Positions 40,730-48,836 of a stretch of 64,000 nt of DNA are shown here, in pieces. The position numbers were made by a program, and so were the translations under genes. Below the pieces are notes generated by a model. The model searched no databases. It saw nothing but the letters and a program-made list of their open reading frames with translations, and had not been told where the DNA came from. Origin of the DNA: Deltaproteobacteria bacterium (GTDB lineage: Bacteria; Myxococcota; Kuafuiibacteriia; Kuafuiibacteriales; Kuafuiibacteriaceae); NCBI GenBank assembly GCA_020632995.1, contig JACKEN010000003.1, positions 62,001 to 126,000 on the forward strand, written 5' to 3'. Position 1 is the stretch's first letter. Every line of letters starts with the position of its first letter.

Positions 40730-42457
40730 GTGCTAGGGTCCGACGTCTTGGCCACCGAGTCCGCCCCCGAGTACACCCTGAAACAGCAACTGGGGTTGCT
40801 GTTCGGCTCTCGCCGCTTCCTGCTCGCCAACCTGATCGAGATCTTGGAGCGCCTGGCCTACTACGGCCTGCGCACCGTGCTTCCGGTCTACATGGTGTTG
40901 GCGGTGGAGAAGGGCGGGCCCCAGTTCGACCACGTCCAAAAGGGCTTGGTGTATGGCTGGTGGGCGTTCCTGCAGTCCATGGTCCCGGTGGTGAGCGGTG
41001 GGTTCGCGGACCGCTTCGGCTACAAACGCACGGTGGGGTTGTCGATCGCGGTGAAGGCGGCGGGCTACCTGGTGATGGCGTGGTGCGTGGAGCTCGGCGC
41101 CACGTTCTCGGGCGGGGCCTCGGCCGGGGTGCCCGGCCACGCCGCGGTGCTCGCGGTGTTCATGACCGGCGCGCTCCTGCTGGCGACGGGCACCGCGATC
41201 TTCAAGCCCGGCATCCAGGGGATCATCGCGCTGTCCATGGCCGACGGCACCAAGGTCACCGGCTGGGCGGTGTTCTACCAGCTGGTGAACGTGGGCGGCT
41301 TCCTCGGCCCGTTCCTGGCCGGGGTGATGCGCCTGTTGGACTGGAAGTACGTCTTCATCTCGTGCGCAATCACCGTGAGCTTGAACTACCTTGTGCTCCT
41401 CACCTTCGCCGAGCCCGAGCGCACCGGCGAGGGCTTCGGCAAGTCGAGCTTCCTCTCCGTCCTCTGGCAGTCCTTCATCGGCATCTGGCAGCCCCGGCTG
41501 TTCTGCTTCATCGTGCTCTTCTCGGGCTACTGGCTCATGTTCTTCCAGCTCTTCGACATCCTCCCCAACTTCATCGAGGACTGGGTGGACTCGAGCGGGG
41601 CGCTGAACGCGGTGGCGCGGCCGCTCATCGAGCTGTTCGGGGGCACCGTCTCCAAGGACTGGCACGGCCAGCTGCCGCAGGAGTTCATGATCAACCTGAA
41701 CGCCGGGATCTGCATGACCCTGGCGTTCCTCGCCGGCTACCTCACGAGCCGCATCCGCGCGGTGACCGCGATGGCGATCGGCATCGGCATCTCGTGCATC
41801 GCCATCTACGCCCTCGGCTTCTCGATGAACGGCTGGTACACGCTGATGGCGATCGGCGGCTTCTCCTTCGGTGAGATCACCGCCAGCCCCCGCAAGTCCG
41901 AGTACCTGGCCAGCCTCGCCCCCAAGGGTCGCGAGGGCCTCTACCTCGGCTACGTGAACGCCACCCAGGCCATCGGCTGGACGCTGGGCTCGGTGCTCGC
42001 CGGGCGCCTGTACGAGGCGGGCGGCGACAAGGTGGTGCTCGCCCGCCGCATGCTCGTGGAGCGCTTCTCGCAAGACCCCGCCGCGGTGGAGGCCATGCAG
42101 AAGACCGCGGTGATGCCGGAGCTCTCGCGCCTGTTGGAGACCGACGCCGCCGGCACCACGGCGCTGTTGTGGCAGACCTACGCCCCCAACAGCATGTGGG
42201 CTGTCTTCGCGCTGATCGGCGTCTCGTCGATGGTGGGCCTGGTGATCTACGGGCGCCTCGTGCAGGTGCTCGACGAGAAGAAGGACTGGGTCTTCGCGGT
42301 GCTGGTGCTCTTCTACACCTGGGCGGTGCACGACCAGCACCGCTTCGACCAGTTCCCGCTCTACACCACGGTGTTCGCCTCCGGCATGGCGCTCTACGCC
42401 ACCTTGCGCCGCTATATGCCAGAGTGGCTGCCCGCCGGCGCCCGCGACTCCTCCTAG
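40730..42457 (+). CDS. POT/PTR-like major facilitator transporter
   Basis: 575 residues with about 12-14 membrane helices. Near the N-terminus it has IEILERLAYYGLRTVLPVYM, which fits the POT ExxER-x-YYG motif used for proton coupling, and later FYQLVNVGGFLGPFLAG, the POT FYxxINxG motif. The cytoplasmic loop after helix 2 has FADRFGYKRT (MFS motif A). A large loop of about 80 residues before the last helices is unusual. POT carriers import di- and tripeptides or nitrate with protons. Substrate specificity is not evident. GTG start at 40730; a TTG 18 bp downstream is possible. It overlaps the convergent NUDIX gene by 4 bp. Confidence 0.85.
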   Translation: MLGSDVLATESAPEYTLKQQLGLLFGSRRFLLANLIEILERLAYYGLRTVLPVYMVLAVEKGGPQFDHVQKGLVYGWWAFLQSMVPVVSGGFADRFGYKRTVGLSIAVKAAGYLVMAWCVELGATFSGGASAGVPGHAAVLAVFMTGALLLATGTAIFKPGIQGIIALSMADGTKVTGWAVFYQLVNVGGFLGPFLAGVMRLLDWKYVFISCAITVSLNYLVLLTFAEPERTGEGFGKSSFLSVLWQSFIGIWQPRLFCFIVLFSGYWLMFFQLFDILPNFIEDWVDSSGALNAVARPLIELFGGTVSKDWHGQLPQEFMINLNAGICMTLAFLAGYLTSRIRAVTAMAIGIGISCIAIYALGFSMNGWYTLMAIGGFSFGEITASPRKSEYLASLAPKGREGLYLGYVNATQAIGWTLGSVLAGRLYEAGGDKVVLARRMLVERFSQDPAAVEAMQKTAVMPELSRLLETDAAGTTALLWQTYAPNSMWAVFALIGVSSMVGLVIYGRLVQVLDEKKDWVFAVLVLFYTWAVHDQHRFDQFPLYTTVFASGMALYATLRRYMPEWLPAGARDSS

Positions 42458-42846
42458 CGCAAGCGCGCCTTCAGGGCCGGGAGCACCGGGACGTCCGCCT
42501 CGGCCCACTCGAGGCCGTCGATGTCCTCCACCCCGCACCACCGGACCTCGTCGTGCTCGAGGAGCGCGAGCTCACCCGCGACCCACTCCGCCGCGTAGAC
42601 GCTGAGCACGATCCGGCGCCCCCCCGCCATTGCCTCCCCCACCCCGAGGAGCGCCCCGACCTGGACCTCGATCCCGAGCTCCTCCTGGATCTCCCGTCGC
42701 AACGCATCTTGCGGCGCCTCGCCGGGCTCAACCTTGCCACCCGGGAACTCCCAGAGGCCGGCCAGCGCCATGCCGGGGCCCCGGCGAGCGACCAGACACC
42801 GGCCGTCCTTCAGGATGGCCGCGCCCACCACGTCCAGGACTGTCAT
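42454..42846 (-). CDS. NUDIX hydrolase, MutT-like
   Basis: 130 residues from the ATG at 42846 (an ATG at 42855 adds three). The NUDIX box is complete: GGKVEPGEAPQDALRREIQE followed by ELGI, matching GX5EX7REUXEEXGU. The start VVGAAILKDGRCLVARRGPGMALAGLWEFPGGK and the strand WVAGELALLEHDEVRW are typical of MutT/8-oxo-dGTPase homologues of the CTP pyrophosphohydrolase branch. It likely sanitises oxidised nucleotides in the cytoplasm. The ATG lies 92 bp from the start of the divergent gene at 42938. Confidence 0.9.
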   Translation of the reverse strand: MTVLDVVGAAILKDGRCLVARRGPGMALAGLWEFPGGKVEPGEAPQDALRREIQEELGIEVQVGALLGVGEAMAGGRRIVLSVYAAEWVAGELALLEHDEVRWCGVEDIDGLEWAEADVPVLPALKARLR

Positions 42847-42937
42847 CCCGGCCACCGTACCAGTTCGAGGTCCACCGGGGCGCCCCAGCCACCCCGGACG
42901 GATTGACCTTCCCGGCCCGACTTCGCACCCTCCCCCC

Positions 42938-44632
42938 GTGCTGAAGGTCGGTCAGCCTCGCCCGGTCCTGGGCGCCGCCCCCGTGGCGGCCCGGCCGGTC
43001 GCCACCCCGGCCCAACCACAGGCACCGGAGGCGCTCCGGGCCCCTGGGCTCGAGGCCCGGGCGGCCACCGTACACGAGGGGCCGCAGGCGGGCGGCGGGC
43101 GCGGGGTGTTCCGGCGCCTGCGGCTCGATCACCTGACCTCGGGCAAGCGCTTCGACCCTCGGTGCACCGAGGCGCTCGTGCGCATCACCGGGCACGCGAT
43201 CACGCTGGACGGCCTCGCGCGGGCCTACGAGAAGGCGCTGCCCTCGCACGGGGTGCTGGCCGCGGCGCGGGTGCGGGTCACCGGGGCGGTGGAGCGCGAC
43301 GGCTTCGCGTACACCGTGACCTTCGTCGACAACATGCAGCGGCGCATCGCCACCACCCGGCGCCGCCTTGTGCGGGGCGAGGATGGCGCGCTGGAGCTCT
43401 ACCAGCACGGCACCTGGCTCGACGAGGACCAGCGGGGCAGGGGCTTCGCGGCCCGCATGCTCAAGCAGGAGCTGGGCTTGTTGAGCGCCCTCTCGGAGCA
43501 TCCGGACACCCGCATGACCCTGTGGGCGGGCGGGGCGCGGGACCCGCACCGCGGGGTCTTTCAGTCGCTCGGGACCTACGTGTGGGCGAAGGCGGGCTTC
43601 GCCCTCGCGGCGGACCCGTCTCCGCTCGCGGCCGGGCCTGACAAGCCGCGTTGCGAAGACGATCCGGGGCGCGAGGCGCTGGGTGACCTGGCCCTGATGC
43701 GGCGCCAGCTGCTGCGGTGGGTCGAAGGGCAGGTCGCGGCCGGCGCGGTGACCCCAGAGGCGGCGGCCGCGGCCGAGGCGGCGGTCCTCGAGACCCCCCA
43801 GGACTTTGCCGGCCTCGGGCCCGGCGGGCTGGGCCGCGCGTTCCTCCTGAGCGACGCCGCCCCGCGGTGGCCGGGGGTGCTGTACGTGAACCGCGGCGGG
43901 CTGGAGCAGGCCGAGGCCTGGGTGCAGGCTGCCCTGACCAAGGGCGGGGAGGCGGAGCTGGCGCTTGGGCGCTCGCTGCAAGAAGACCTGCGGTCGGGCG
44001 ATGACGACCGCGTCCGCGCCGCGCTGGCCCACGTCGGGCGGGCGGGGGGCGCCGCGTTCGTGGAGCCGCTCCTCGCCCTCGAGGCGGCGCGGCCCGAGCT
44101 CGCGGAGGCGGTGAAGGACGCCTTGCTCAAGGTCCGGGGGCGCTGGAGCCCGCCGAAGCCCAAGGTCACCTACACCACCCACGGCGGCCGGGCCCAGGCC
44201 TTCACGTTGCCGCCGCAGTTCGCGGAGCTGGCCCGGCACTCCCCTCCGAAGCTGGCGTCGTTGGCGGCCTCGGATCCCGACTTCCGGCTGGCGCAGGCTG
44301 CCTTGCAGCAGCTGGCCGACAAGCACCTCGACAAGGCGCCGAAGACGGTGGCCGACGCGGCGGCTCAGCTGTTCGCCCGCTTCACCGGGGACGACGACCG
44401 GTGGCTGGCGCGTCAGGCCGCGGTGCAGGTGCTGGCCCGGATCCCGAGCGAGGGTGGTGTCCCTGCGCTGATCGAGGCCTCGAAGGTGGAGGATGACATC
44501 AACGTGATGATCGCGATCCACCGAGCGCTCGAGGGCGCCGAGCACCCCGCGGCGGTGGAGCCGAGCGAGGTGCTCGGCCTCCGGATCGAGGCGCTGAAGG
44601 CCGAGATCGAGCGGGCGCTGGCCGAGCTGTAG
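42938..44632 (+). CDS. GNAT-like fold protein fused to HEAT-type repeats
   Basis: 564 residues from the GTG at 42938. The first 60 residues are Pro/Ala-rich. A middle domain (about 65-230) has GFAYTVTFVDNMQRRIATTRRRLV, then WLDEDQRGRGFAARMLKQELGLLSAL, matching GNAT motif A (R-x-x-G-x-G/A), and FQSLGTYVWAKAGFALA as in motif B. The C-terminal third (about 340-560) is Ala/Leu-rich with repeated helical pairs (DDDRVRAALAHVGRAGGAAFVEPLLAL; DDRWLARQAAVQVLARIPSEGGVPALIEA), which is HEAT-like. It is a plausible acetyltransferase with its own scaffold, but the acetyl-CoA loop is only a partial match. Confidence 0.6.
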   Translation: MLKVGQPRPVLGAAPVAARPVATPAQPQAPEALRAPGLEARAATVHEGPQAGGGRGVFRRLRLDHLTSGKRFDPRCTEALVRITGHAITLDGLARAYEKALPSHGVLAAARVRVTGAVERDGFAYTVTFVDNMQRRIATTRRRLVRGEDGALELYQHGTWLDEDQRGRGFAARMLKQELGLLSALSEHPDTRMTLWAGGARDPHRGVFQSLGTYVWAKAGFALAADPSPLAAGPDKPRCEDDPGREALGDLALMRRQLLRWVEGQVAAGAVTPEAAAAAEAAVLETPQDFAGLGPGGLGRAFLLSDAAPRWPGVLYVNRGGLEQAEAWVQAALTKGGEAELALGRSLQEDLRSGDDDRVRAALAHVGRAGGAAFVEPLLALEAARPELAEAVKDALLKVRGRWSPPKPKVTYTTHGGRAQAFTLPPQFAELARHSPPKLASLAASDPDFRLAQAALQQLADKHLDKAPKTVADAAAQLFARFTGDDDRWLARQAAVQVLARIPSEGGVPALIEASKVEDDINVMIAIHRALEGAEHPAAVEPSEVLGLRIEALKAEIERALAEL

Positions 44633-44638
44633 GGGGCA

Positions 44639-45139
44639 CTACACCCCCAACATTCGGCTCCGCTTGTAACGCAGCAGCGCCTCGGTCGAGAGCGGCCCCT
44701 CGCGCAGCGGGCGCCAGGTCTCCTCGGCCTTCGACCACTGCTTGGCGAGGAGGGGGTGGCGCAGCTTCTGCTCCGCGACCCACGTGGCCAGCGCTTCGTC
44801 CATGCTGTCCCCGTCGCCGGTGAGGGTGAGCTTCTGCGCGGTGTCCAGCACCTCGAGCATCGCGCCGGTCTGGTTGCTCCCCTCGCCCTCACCCCGCTCG
44901 GTCAGGACCACGTCGGTGAGGCTGGCGAGGGTGGAGGCGATCCCGAGCTCCTTATAGGGGGTGGAAGCCAGCCTGCGGATCCGGGGGAGGAACCCGTCGG
45001 TGGGATCGGTGACCATCAAGGTGGGGGTCAACAGATCCCCGGGGAAGAGCTGCATCAGCGCCTGGGCCAGGGGCCGGGCGAGCTCGGGGGCGAGGGCCTC
45101 GAACCACGCCGCGTAGGCGTCCAGGGGTGGGGTGTCCAT
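44639..45139 (-). CDS. Small cytoplasmic protein, unknown function
   Basis: 166 residues from the ATG at 45139. No signal peptide or membrane helix. Helical, with LDAYAAWFEALAPELARPLAQALMQLFP, then a loop LTPTLMVTDPTDGFLPRIRRLASTPYKELG and a C-terminal basic end LLRYKRSRMLGV. It faces the divergent beta-barrel gene at 45199 and is convergent with the GNAT-HEAT gene (6-bp gap). I do not recognise the family. Confidence 0.55.
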   Translation of the reverse strand: MDTPPLDAYAAWFEALAPELARPLAQALMQLFPGDLLTPTLMVTDPTDGFLPRIRRLASTPYKELGIASTLASLTDVVLTERGEGEGSNQTGAMLEVLDTAQKLTLTGDGDSMDEALATWVAEQKLRHPLLAKQWSKAEETWRPLREGPLSTEALLRYKRSRMLGV

Positions 45140-45198
45140 GGAGGGTGTATGTCGCGGAGGGCAGGGCTTCGGCAAGGGGGCCGTGGTATGGAGCACCC

Positions 45199-45786
45199 AT
45201 GGGACCAAAGCGGTTGGGGGTGGTGGCGCTGGCTTGCCTCGGGCTCTGGACGGCGCCGGCGCAGGCGAAGCTGCTCGACGACACCAGCGCCCTCGGGGCC
45301 GGGCACCTGAGCCTGGCATTGGGCGCGGAGGCCGGTATCGTCTCCCCCAACCCGATCCGGCTGGAGCTGCACGAGCGAGTGGGCCTCGTGGGCGGCGTCG
45401 GCCTCTTCCTCGACCAATACGTGGGCCTGCACAACGAGCCGGGCGCCCGGCTGGGCGGCGGCTTCAAGTGGAGCATCCTGAGCAAGAAGAGCGGCGTGCG
45501 GCCCGGGCTGGCCCTGTGGGCGGGCGGCTTCTACCAGACCGCGCGGAGGCGCGCGGGGGCCCAGGGCGCATTCATGGTGGACTACGCGTTCGGCCGGGTG
45601 ACGCCCTACGCCGCGCTCGACCTGGACCTGTGGTTCGACGACGGGGTCGACGCGCGCACCGGCTTCCTGGGCGGGGTGCGGGTGGCGATCGTTCCGCACA
45701 TCGCGCTGTTCGTGGAGGGTGAGTTCGGGCTCTCGGGCCGCACCAAGAACCACCTCGCCGCCGCCGGCCTGAGGCTGTCGATCTGA
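45199..45786 (+). CDS. Small outer-membrane beta-barrel protein
   Basis: 195 residues from the ATG at 45199. The signal peptide ends APAQAK near residue 25. The mature part shows regular amphipathic strands (HLSLALGAEAGIVSP, RVGLVGGVGLFLDQYVGLH, ARLGGGFKWSIL, GLALWAGGFYQTA, AFMVDYAFGRVTPYAALDLDLWF, GFLGGVRVAIVPHIALFVEGEFGL, AAAGLRLSI), an eight-stranded OmpX/OmpW-like pattern. The C-terminal residue is Ile, not the usual Phe. It is followed one base later by the SRAP gene, so the two may be co-transcribed although functionally unrelated. Confidence 0.7.
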   Translation: MGPKRLGVVALACLGLWTAPAQAKLLDDTSALGAGHLSLALGAEAGIVSPNPIRLELHERVGLVGGVGLFLDQYVGLHNEPGARLGGGFKWSILSKKSGVRPGLALWAGGFYQTARRRAGAQGAFMVDYAFGRVTPYAALDLDLWFDDGVDARTGFLGGVRVAIVPHIALFVEGEFGLSGRTKNHLAAAGLRLSI

Positions 45787-45787
45787 C

Positions 45788-46525
45788 ATGTGCGGCCGCT
45801 TCACGCTGGCGGTGAAGGTGCACGACCTCGGGCCGGCCTTCGGCATCGTGGGGGCCATCCCCCCGTGCCCCGACCCCGAGCTGGAGCTCCCCCGCTTCAA
45901 CATCGCCCCCACCCAGCCGGTGCTCATCGTGAAGCAGACGCAGGATGGCCTGCGTTCGGCCTCGTGGGCGCGCTGGGGCCTCATCCCCGGCGGCGCCAAG
46001 GACCCGCGGGTCGGCGCGCGCATGATCAACGCGCGGGCGGAGACGGTCTTCGAGCAACCTGCCTTTCGCTCCGCGGTGCGGACCCGGCGCTGCCTGGTGC
46101 CCACCGATGGCTTCTTCGAGTGGCGGAAGGTGGGCAAGGAGAAGCAGCCGTTCCACGTCAGGGCCCCGGGGCAGGCGCTCTACGCCATGGCGGGGATCTG
46201 GAGCACCTGGAAGGATCCGACCGGGGCGAAGATCGAGACCTGCTCGATCCTCACCACCGAGCCCAACGCCAAGCTGGCGACGCTCCACGATCGGATGCCG
46301 GTGATCCTGCCCCCCGAGCAGTACACCCTGTGGCTCGATCCGGCCGAGGAGGACCCCGCGGTGCTCGCCCGGCTCCTGGTGGCGGCGCCGGAGGACGCGC
46401 TCGACCTGGTGGCGGTGTCCAAGGCGGTGAACAGCGTCAAGAACCTGGGGCCGGAGTGCCTGGAGCCCGCGGCGGAGGACGATCCCCCGGAGCCGAAGCC
46501 TCAGCTGGGCTTCGGGTTCAAGTAG
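45788..46525 (+). CDS. SRAP family protein (YedK/HMCES), abasic-site DNA shield
   Basis: 245 residues. The family marker Cys2 (MCGRFTL) crosslinks to abasic sites in single-stranded DNA once Met1 is removed. Other conserved elements are FNIAPTQPVLIV, WARWGLIP, MINARAETVFEQPAFRSA (Asn and Glu of the active site), RCLVPTDGFFEWRK, and LHDRMPVIL (active-site His). The C-terminus adds a Pro/Glu tail. The start is one base after the previous stop. The gene end overlaps the convergent AraC gene by 8 bp. Confidence 0.95.
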   Translation: MCGRFTLAVKVHDLGPAFGIVGAIPPCPDPELELPRFNIAPTQPVLIVKQTQDGLRSASWARWGLIPGGAKDPRVGARMINARAETVFEQPAFRSAVRTRRCLVPTDGFFEWRKVGKEKQPFHVRAPGQALYAMAGIWSTWKDPTGAKIETCSILTTEPNAKLATLHDRMPVILPPEQYTLWLDPAEEDPAVLARLLVAAPEDALDLVAVSKAVNSVKNLGPECLEPAAEDDPPEPKPQLGFGFK

Positions 46526-47360
46526 CTCCGGAGTCGCGGAACGCCCGTGGCGAGCAACCCACCCTGCGGGTGAAGAACCGGGAGAAGTGCGCAGGGTCTT
46601 CGAACCCCACGACCTCACCCACCTCGCTCACGGAGAGCGAGGAGTGCCTCAAGAGGCGCTTGGCCTCCAGGGTTCGGCGGTCGTTGGCGAGCTGGATGGG
46701 TGCGCGCCCGAAGCACTCCTGGGTGACCGCGTGCAGGACGCGCGGCGAGACGCCGAGGCGTCTGGCGTACGCGCTGACTGGCAGCGGCGCCTCGAAGTTC
46801 ACCTCGATCAGGTCGAGGAAGCGCGCGGCGATGGGCGAGGTCGTCCGGCGCTCCTGCTCGCCGACCAGGGGTCGGGTCGCGAGCGCGATGAGGGTCCGGA
46901 TCAGGTGCTCCGCGACACCGTCGACCGTGGCCTGCTCTGCGTGCAGGAGCTCGAACAGATGGGGCAGCCGCGTCTTCCACGGCTCGGTCAGGGTGAAGAA
47001 GGGGCGGCTGCCGCACGAGAGCGCGCGCCGGGCAGAGAGCGCGACGTCGGGGGCCGTCATCGCCGCGTCCACGTTGAGCAGCCACCCGGCCCCGGTCGCC
47101 TCGGGCTCGAAGTGGTGCACCGCGCCGGCCGGGATCCAGCCGAGGCTGCCGGGGGCGCAGGTGTACACCTCGAAGTCGACCATGTGGCGGGCGTCGGTCG
47201 CGAAGTACACGACCTGGTCGAACGTGTGACGGTGGCTGACGGTGGAGTGGGGGTGGGTCCGAGTCACGTACTCGGGCAGCCGGTGCAACCGGACTTGCGT
47301 ACGCGACTCGGACCCGGCACCTCGGAGCGGCCAGGTCACCACCTTGCGAGGTGTCGTCAC
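46518..47360 (-). CDS. AraC family transcriptional regulator
   Basis: 280 residues from the GTG at 47360. The N-terminal cupin-like sensor domain (about 15-110: TRTHPHSTVSHRHTFDQVVYF, PGSLGWIPAGAVHHFEPEATG) is followed by the AraC double helix-turn-helix (about 180-275: LPVSAYARRLGVSPRVLHAV and LSVSEVGEVVGFEDPAHFSRF, ending RVGCSPRAFRDSG). This is the typical architecture of ligand-sensing AraC activators. It is encoded 22 bp downstream of a small monooxygenase-like gene in the same direction, so it probably controls that gene and itself. The ligand is unknown. Confidence 0.92.
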   Translation of the reverse strand: MTTPRKVVTWPLRGAGSESRTQVRLHRLPEYVTRTHPHSTVSHRHTFDQVVYFATDARHMVDFEVYTCAPGSLGWIPAGAVHHFEPEATGAGWLLNVDAAMTAPDVALSARRALSCGSRPFFTLTEPWKTRLPHLFELLHAEQATVDGVAEHLIRTLIALATRPLVGEQERRTTSPIAARFLDLIEVNFEAPLPVSAYARRLGVSPRVLHAVTQECFGRAPIQLANDRRTLEAKRLLRHSSLSVSEVGEVVGFEDPAHFSRFFTRRVGCSPRAFRDSGAT

Positions 47361-47382
47361 CGGTCGATGCCTCGTGGCCGGG

Positions 47383-47667
47383 TCAGGCCACCTGGTAGAT
47401 GCGGATCTCGGGCGGGGCCGCGAGCAGGGGGCTCAGCTCGCGGACCACGTCCTTCTCGAACAGGCCGGACTTCAGGTAGGCCTGGGCCGAGGGCACGTCC
47501 TCGAACCCGTGCAACACCTGTACGTCCTCGTCTCGAACGAGCAGCTGCTTGCTCACCGCCCCCTCGATCCCGGTGAGGAAGGGCTGCTTGTACTTGTTGT
47601 AGACCGCGGCGGCCGAGGCTCGATCTCGGGGCTCGATCTTCAAGGCGATCTCCAGAAATGCGCTCAT
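47383..47667 (-). CDS. Small ABM/Dabb-like dimeric alpha+beta barrel protein
   Basis: 94 residues. MSAFLEIALKIEPRDRASAAAVYNKYKQPFL, then VSKQLLVRDEDVQVLHGFEDVPSAQAYLKS, LFEKDVVRELSPLLAAPPEIRIYQVA. The strand-helix-strand pattern and the length fit the antibiotic biosynthesis monooxygenase-like or Dabb fold. A role in detoxifying or modifying small molecules is inferred from the fold only. Co-directional with the AraC regulator that follows. The ATG at 47667 has AAGGAGTG upstream on the coding strand. Confidence 0.7.
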   Translation of the reverse strand: MSAFLEIALKIEPRDRASAAAVYNKYKQPFLTGIEGAVSKQLLVRDEDVQVLHGFEDVPSAQAYLKSGLFEKDVVRELSPLLAAPPEIRIYQVA

Positions 47668-47777
47668 GACTCACTCCTTGTGTCCCTACGGACGAACATG
47701 GCCACAAGCTACGGCCGTGGTTCCGGGCGCGACAGGGACGGGACCGCCGACGACTTGTACATTCCTGCGGGACGCGC

Positions 47778-48836
47778 TCAGCCGCCCTCGTCCTCCGGGG
47801 GCGGGAAGCAGGCGGGGTCGACCCGGTACAGGGGCAGCGACGACGGGCAGAGCTCGACGGTGTCGCCGCAGGGCCACCACGGCGGGGTCGCGGTAGTAGC
47901 GGTAGCGACGGCCACCACGGAGTCCACGTTCGCGCAGAGGCAGGACGTGGGATCGCAGCGCAAGCGAGCCTCCTCGACCACGAGCACCTGCACCCCGCCG
48001 CGCTGTCGGCACTGCGCGTGGGTCTCGACGTAGGGGTTGAGGGCCTCCAACGCCGGGTCGGGCAGGGCGGGCGGGGTGAGGGTGCTCGTGTCGACCGGCC
48101 GGCAGTCCCCGATCTCGAGGCCGCAGAGGGTCTGGGCGTCCAGGCTCCGATCCACCCACAGCAGGACCTCGGTCGGCGGGTCGACGCCGTAGTACAGCGA
48201 GCCCCGGCACGCGAGGTCCGCGTTCACGATGGTGTGCCGGCCCACGTCGACCTCGATCGCGAGCCCGGACTCGTCGGCCATGAACGTGCTCCCCACCAGG
48301 AAGGGCAGGAACGGGGAGTAGACGTCGCCCGTCGCTTGGTAGAAGGCGTCGATCGCCGCGGGTGGGAGCGTCGCGAGCTGTGCCTCGGGGTCCGCGAGCC
48401 AGGCCACCCCTTGTCCGTACGGATCGACACCCACCGGCTGGTCGACGCCGAGCAGGGACTCGCCGTCCTGGTAGTCGCCGGAGCCGTCGACGTCGACGTA
48501 GGCCACGAACCGGACCCGGGAGGCCTGGACGCCCCAGCCGTCGTCGGTGAGCTGGACGTACAGCGGCTGGCTCTCGACCTCGACCTCGAAGCTCTCGGGG
48601 CTCCGCAACTCGAGTTGCACCGGCGTCCCGGTGGCGGTGACGGTCACGTCCGGCCCGATGGCGAGCTCGTCGGGGTCGTCACCCTGGAGCACGGCCACGA
48701 GCCGCAGGCGCTCGAGGGTGACAGTGGCGCTGCCCACCACGTTGACGGACACGGTGATGGGCTGAAAGCTCGCTGCCTCCGGGTTGCAGCCGGCTCCGCC
48801 GAGGCAGATGACGAGGAGCGCGAGTCGAGGCCTCAT
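47778..48836 (-). CDS. Lipoprotein, unknown function
   Basis: 352 residues from the ATG at 48836, which overlaps the stop of the upstream barrel gene (ATGA). The leader ends LLVICLGGAGCNPE, a clear lipobox (GAGC). The mature part has an N-terminal Ig-like strand region (SFQPITVSVNVVGSATVTLERLRLVAVLQGDD) and an Asp/Gly stretch VAYVDVDGSGDYQDGESLLGVD that resembles a Ca-binding loop. The C-terminal third holds ten Cys in patterns such as ADLACRGSLYYG, LCGLEIGDC, RCDPTSCLCAN. I do not recognise it. It probably acts with the barrel encoded just upstream. Confidence 0.68.
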   Translation of the reverse strand: MRPRLALLVICLGGAGCNPEAASFQPITVSVNVVGSATVTLERLRLVAVLQGDDPDELAIGPDVTVTATGTPVQLELRSPESFEVEVESQPLYVQLTDDGWGVQASRVRFVAYVDVDGSGDYQDGESLLGVDQPVGVDPYGQGVAWLADPEAQLATLPPAAIDAFYQATGDVYSPFLPFLVGSTFMADESGLAIEVDVGRHTIVNADLACRGSLYYGVDPPTEVLLWVDRSLDAQTLCGLEIGDCRPVDTSTLTPPALPDPALEALNPYVETHAQCRQRGGVQVLVVEEARLRCDPTSCLCANVDSVVAVATATTATPPWWPCGDTVELCPSSLPLYRVDPACFPPPEDEGG

